Both the position numbers and the translations under genes were made by a program. The notes beneath the pieces are model-generated. The model did no database searches, was not told where the DNA came from, and saw only the letters and a program-made list of their open reading frames with translations. From Lepidostoma basale (lineage: Eukaryota; Arthropoda; Insecta; Trichoptera; Lepidostomatidae), in the NCBI GenBank assembly GCA_022606425.2, contig JAHDVF020000236.1, positions 124,001 to 188,000 of the forward strand: a DNA stretch of 64,000 bases, written 5' to 3'. Shown piece after piece: positions 59,281 to 64,000 of the stretch (positions within the stretch are counted from its first letter, which is position 1; every line of letters starts with the position of its first letter).

Positions 59281-59639
59281 AAATGATTAACCCGCAATGG
59301 GTAAAATCCAGTATTTGTTTACAAGTATTTGTATACATTGAAAAAAACAAATTTCATAAATTAAGTACTCAGAGAAATAAAGCATTGTATACTTTATACT
59401 CGTATTCTCTTTAATCATGACATGTGTTGACTAATAATCTTATAAAAGTGAAAAAAAAAAAACGGTGCTTTGATTTTAAAAGATTGTGAATTTTGAATTG
59501 ACACATTTTTATTATCTTAATGTGCGAATTATGAAAACCCAAAATAAATTTGATTTCATCAAAGCGCTTATATTTTAAATTGATAGTTTTGCTGTTGGAC
59601 TCTGCTTAGTCGATAATCTTCGATTATGGGCACTAAACT

Positions 59640-59850
59640 GCTAAGTGCAGAGTAATGGAGGAGAGGCTATTGTCGGAGCCAGAAAAATATGACTTTTAGG
59701 TGCTCGGCGAGATCAAGAGGCTTTTAGGTTGAAGTGGCGGCGGCGCTTAGGCCGAGGGCCGGAATGTGAGCGCAGTCGGTCAGAGATGCTGTGGCGGCGG
59801 AGATTTCCAATTTGGTTCTCCAGCCCCGGTAACGCCCACATAACATTTAC
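59640..59850. promoter_or_regulatory. GC-rich non-repetitive block
   Basis: Purine-skewed, GGC-rich (GTGGCGGCGG occurs twice in similar form). No ORF, no related sequence in the window. Confidence 0.25.
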
Positions 59851-60589
59851 GCATTACTATGAACAAGAAAGTGTCAATGATATGAAGTGAGTTTTAATAT
59901 CGAACGCCCATGTTCGCTCCTAATAGGGATACGCTAGTAGACGTAATAATATTAACTCACTTTGCGTGCTAAATTAAATCAGATATCTATCGGTAAAACA
60001 GGTGATTTATTTTTGTTTTGTTTAAATACATTTGAACTCAAATTCATTTTAATTGTCTACATTGGGAATTAATTAAACATTGTTTAGACCACTTCTTTAA
60101 TAAAAAAATATTAAAATACACGACATGTTTCAGAGGATACCATCTTCAGGTGTAAAAAATATAACAAAAACTAAACAAAGAAAGACTAATAAAAAACGCA
60201 TTTAAAATTCGATACAAAAATTCAAAATTAAAAATTAAGTTGGGCTATTTGTTATAAGTAGGTACTAACAATTATTTCTTAACAGTAAAATAATATATAA
60301 CATTAAATAATAATAATACATGAAGATAATATAATTTAGAAAAAAACATACATTTGAAAAAATATAATTAATAAATGATTAATTTGCATTTGGTTGGGAA
60401 TGGGAGCTTGGGAGATTAAATGTAGACAAAGTATTTAAGGAGAAAGGAGTAAAAGGAGGAATCTGATTATATATTATATTTTCACCCAATTTCACCGACT
60501 TGAGGATTTCCAAATTTTCAAGTTTGTTTTTGTTATTATTAGCTGTGTGTGAGAAAATCTTCTTATAAAGTCACGGGAGGAACAAAAAT

Positions 60590-61000
60590 TCAGAGCCTGG
60601 TCCATGGGCTGCCCCCAGCGGCAGCGCCAGACAAGCCGCAGGCAGATCATACGCGTCTCAGGTGTATAATATTGATATGGAGAACAGAAATATGCACCAA
60701 GGCACAGCCGCCATTGTCCGGTTGTCGGGGCCTAGCGAGCAATGCCGTCCGTTGTTTATGCCTGTCGATGCAATCTGGAGATTATAAAATATATAGTCCC
60801 GATCTTGGCCGAGTCGTGAGCGGGCCGATACAAAGCGGGGCCTTCGGGCGCACTCGTCGGGTGTTATCAATAATCTGATGGAAATCGAAATTCCGTGTGG
60901 AATAGAATTAGCCGACAACTGCGAGCCACCCCGCTGTCCACCCCGGTGTTGTGCCAACAAATTAACACTTCGTGGCACGATCCCATTTTGGACTACTTCG
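60590..61000. promoter_or_regulatory. GC-rich non-repetitive block, longest of the series
   Basis: About 400 bases of high-complexity GC-rich DNA in AT-rich surroundings. It shares CGCACTCGTCGGGT (60849-60862) with the block at 38415. Open frames on both strands resemble no protein I know. Distal enhancer or first exon of a transcript are possible. Confidence 0.35.
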
Positions 61001-61464
61001 CGAATCACGATGAGAGTACGTGAAAAATAATTTATTCGACCGTACATTATTTAGTATCAAAATGTAAACAGCTCAATCATTAAAGTTTTGGGTAAATATG
61101 AACGATTGTACGGCTCCAACACATTATACACGCTCCATTATTAGAGGCAAACATGATTATTATACAAGGTCCTATTGGAGTACATTTACATTAAGGCTTA
61201 CTTATTTATATAGAGCTTGCGCTGCGGTAGTGGATAGCTTGTATCTGAGCCTACGCGATCATTTCAGATAATAATGAAATACGAATATAAAGTTTTGTAG
61301 TCGTTAATCTTAATAAAGTAACTCTTGTAAAGCGTTTTGTTTAAACTTTAATGAAGTGACTCCCGACGAATTCATCGATATAACTTTATTGATCCTCTAA
61401 TATATCTAGATGGATATCGAATATATCAAACACATACAATTCCAGATTATTTTTCTAATTCTCC
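61001..61464. other. unassigned stretch
   Basis: No gene or repeat recognised. Confidence 0.5.
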
Positions 61465-61600
61465 TATCGGTGTCATGTCAAGTTGATTATCATTTGAAAG
61501 TAGGCATCTCTGTTTCTGGCAGCAAATAAGTCAGAAAGGTCGAAAAAACGGGTGGAGGCCTTCGCCCAGGAGTAGACGGCCACAACAGGCTGAAGAAGAA
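61465..61600 (-). mobile_element. LINE 3' end, GAA-tailed family
   Basis: Minus strand reads FFDLSDLFAARNRDAYFQMIINLT-stop, a relative of LFRAAQDRDRF...IVNVGGT at 54540-54745. Truncated. Confidence 0.65.
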
Positions 61601-61989
61601 TAAGAAAATTTATAACTAGCCTGGAGATGAAGACTGTAACGATATTCGAAGCGTTGAGGGAGATAAGGTACACGGACATCCCATAAAACGTGTGACATTG
61701 AATCTCATATATAGGAACTCCACTTCTATTTCATATTCTTTCTTCTCACCCCTCTAAATTCTTTCTTACTTTTTTTTGGCAATCTCTGCCACCCTAATAA
61801 TAAAGCCATATTACTTCGCAGAATTGCAAATCAAACATGTCCACACCGCCCCTGAAAATTAAAATACAGGGCATCAAATAATAGATTCAACTCAAGATAA
61901 AAAAAAAAAAAAAACGTGTGACATTGTTGTAGGTCTTAGATAAAAATGTAGAACATTATCTAGAAGATCGCGGTGAAGATGTCGGTCTG

Positions 61990-62290
61990 TGTGTATGCTT
62001 GTTTCCAAACGTTATTGCAGCTCGTAAGGCCCTCTCGGCGAGAGTGGAGGTAGGCGCTGTTCGTGTCCTGTTGCGCCCAAATAACCCCGGGTGGGTCCGC
62101 ACGGCTTCGCTCTCCGAGCGCCCTAGGACGGGGTGGGCTCATTTGAATAATTGATTTGCCTACAACCTATTGGATTCTTTCTGCTTAATAACTGCTATCC
62201 GAACTCGCTCGAGCGCCCTGAGCCATTCTCCTCTACATGCGTCAGACGAAATCTCGAGAACTGGGTTCGTGGAATATTATAGGGAGCCGG
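61990..62290. promoter_or_regulatory. GC-rich non-repetitive block
   Basis: Contains CCCCGGGTGGGTCC, a homeodomain-like AATAATTGATTTG (62145-62157) and no recognisable ORF. Confidence 0.3.
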
Positions 62291-62715
62291 GCAAAATGAT
62301 AAATGATCACCAACAGAGCAGAGATTGTAATCTTCTGTGGATCTTTGTGAATGCTTGGTGAAGTTTGAACATCTTTAAAAAATAATCCAAGACAAATTTA
62401 AGTGATAATAGTTTAACATTGAAAATAATTGTAAATTGAACAATTTAATTTTTTAAATGATAAATATAAAAATATGTTATAGTACTTTCGTATGAACCAC
62501 TTAATTTCGTGATATAACATTTTTAAAAACAAATTTATACACTCCCGGAATATCTTTCAGTACGATTTTATTTGTTTTCAGTACCAACCGGTTTCGCTAT
62601 TATTCATCAGGGCAACAAAACAACTTGGTTTGTTCAACAAACCAATCGTTCTAAAAACAAGGAAAGTGATGTTAAAACAGATTATGGTTGATGTAACGTT
62701 TAAAAAAAAACTTTT

Positions 62716-63150
62716 CGTTTTTATACAACAGGCCGTTTGAACCCAATTAATAATAATGATAATAATAATAATAACAACAATTAACCTTAAGGGCGCATTA
62801 AGACGTGTTTTAAATTTAAAAATCTAAATATGAGCTGCATCTGATATTCGCGATCGGTTAGAAAGTATAATAGACCAAAATATACAAGTTTTAAATTGGG
62901 TATGAATTATGAAAAATATGGGTTATCAGCTTATATTTGAAATCTGAAACCTGTAAACAATTTGTTTTTAGCTATTTATATTGATTCTAATGACACGTGA
63001 TGGGTAGCTAATGTATCGTCATTTTATTGTTACGTGAAATCTTCGCCAGAGCAAAGACAGCGTGACAATCATACCGCCATCGCCGAAAATCGAACCTGGG
63101 ACATTCGGTATGTCATTCAGAGCTCTTACCACTCTTCCACGAAGGTCGTC
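62716..63150 (-). mobile_element. tRNA-derived SINE interrupted by a LINE tail
   Basis: The SINE 3' part (62716-62749) and body/head (about 62951-63150, B-box region decayed to GAATCGAACCTGG-like) are separated by a CR1/L2-type fragment. The break falls inside the GGGTTCAAxCG...CAATTA segment intact in the other copies. Confidence 0.8.
62752..62950 (-). mobile_element. CR1/L2-type LINE 3' UTR nested in a SINE
   Basis: Reverse complement of 52330-52500 (AAGGGCGCATTAAGACG, CGCGATCGGTTAGA) with its (ATT)n tail abutting SINE sequence. Confidence 0.82.
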
Positions 63151-63296
63151 AACTCTTGACTTTAAAGAGTATTTTGTGTTTCTAAAGTCGAACCATCTCT
63201 CTTGCGTTCCTGGTATTTTAGGTGTTCTCAAATATATTATTTAAACTGTAAATGTTTGTAATGTATTTTGAGAGAAATAAATTGATTTGATTTAAG

Positions 63297-63590
63297 ATCG
63301 CGTGAAGAACACCATAATTAGAGAGATGTGTGAGATTGACGATATTATAAGATAGAGTGGACAGCGAAGGAGAGACTTGTACCGTCAGGTCAAAAAATTG
63401 ACTACACCAGACTCCCCTATATTGCGCTATAGAATCAGTCTCATGGGACTCGTCCTCGTGAAAGACTTCCTAAACGATGGAAGGACAGTTGTGAATCTAC
63501 CTCACAGGAGGAGCAACCCTCTGAAGAAGAGACCACATAGGTCTATGGTACAACAAGGAAGAAGAATAAGAAGATTTGATTTGAAAATAA
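63297..63590 (+). mobile_element. decayed RTE-like LINE fragment
   Basis: RVKNTIIREMCEIDDIIR-stop, then QRRRDLYRQVKKL, related to RVRNTAIREICEVEDVVRWG at 40900-40985; ends in AAGAAGAAT-rich tail. Confidence 0.65.
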
Positions 63591-64000
63591 GAAGAAGATA
63601 AAAGCATCATACAACAATATTGCGGATAACAATTAATAAGACCACGTTTCTGATTACATTCACTGATGTATAATACAATAGTATATAATCTTTTGTAAGC
63701 CAGTAATAAAATAAGTTTATGTGAATTATTTTGATTACACTTATGAACGTGACGAGGTTATTGAAATGTGTATGCGGTACCTGTAGCACTCACGCCTGCG
63801 AGATGGGAAGGACGGAATGGTATGTAAATCGGTTGGAATATTACATATTTATTATGTAATAAGCTCGGGATAAGCCTGCAACTTGTTAGGAAGTATTGCT
63901 GTCAAGATAATGGGTGACGGAATTGGTCGAAGATACTTCTCTTAAATGAAATATTCTGTAAATGCATTTTTTGAACTCAGTTATACCCTTGTTTTAAAAT
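63591..64000. other. unassigned right edge
   Basis: AT-rich, nothing recognised. Confidence 0.5.

Noticed and set aside
1..64000. A clearly new defence or metabolic system
   Set aside because: Only two conserved host genes and decayed mobile elements are supported; no gene cluster of unknown function was found.

Overview
The window is AT-rich animal DNA, almost certainly from an insect. It holds spliced protein genes, long introns and many decayed transposons, and nothing bacterial. The two host genes are of insect type: an EGF receptor with the extended cysteine-rich ectodomain seen in insects, and a bromodomain protein of the dikar/CECR2 family. The retroelement fragments include RTE-like C-termini of kinds familiar from insect genomes. 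I cannot fix the order.

Layout. (1) Positions 1-12218, + strand: the 3' part of a dikar/CECR2-like gene. I place four exons (2-63, 6156-6418, 7163-7363, 7495-12218). The reading frame is continuous for 1749 codons, the 5' part lies off the left edge, and the third intron uses a GC-AG boundary. (2) 12219-23341: a long tail-to-tail interval between the convergent genes, with candidate poly(A) signals, a 3-unit tandem repeat, a SINE, a TTAA-flanked MITE and a perfect hairpin. (3) 23342-36473, - strand: a complete Egfr coding region in five exons, encoding 1448 residues. The phase agrees at every junction and an in-frame stop lies just upstream of the start. A strong acceptor at 36626 suggests a further 5' non-coding exon to the right. 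(4) 36626-64000: no host coding gene that I can support. It is an accumulation of 5'-truncated non-LTR retrotransposon ends, with a mariner-like element, a hAT-like MITE, a probable piggyBac relic, SINEs, foldback elements and several GC-rich, non-repetitive blocks. These blocks could be Egfr regulatory DNA or 5' exons.

How it works together: Egfr is the membrane receptor tyrosine kinase that starts Ras/MAPK signalling. The dikar/CECR2 protein is a nuclear acetyl-lysine reader expected to act with ISWI-type remodellers. They are neighbours but nothing shows a shared function. The most unusual signals are the GC-AG intron, a long out-of-frame upstream ORF overlapping the Egfr start, about 20 tails of one LINE family within 35 kb, nested insertions with readable target duplications, and dispersed hammerhead-ribozyme-like modules, one with a complete core. 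I do not see a clear new biological system.
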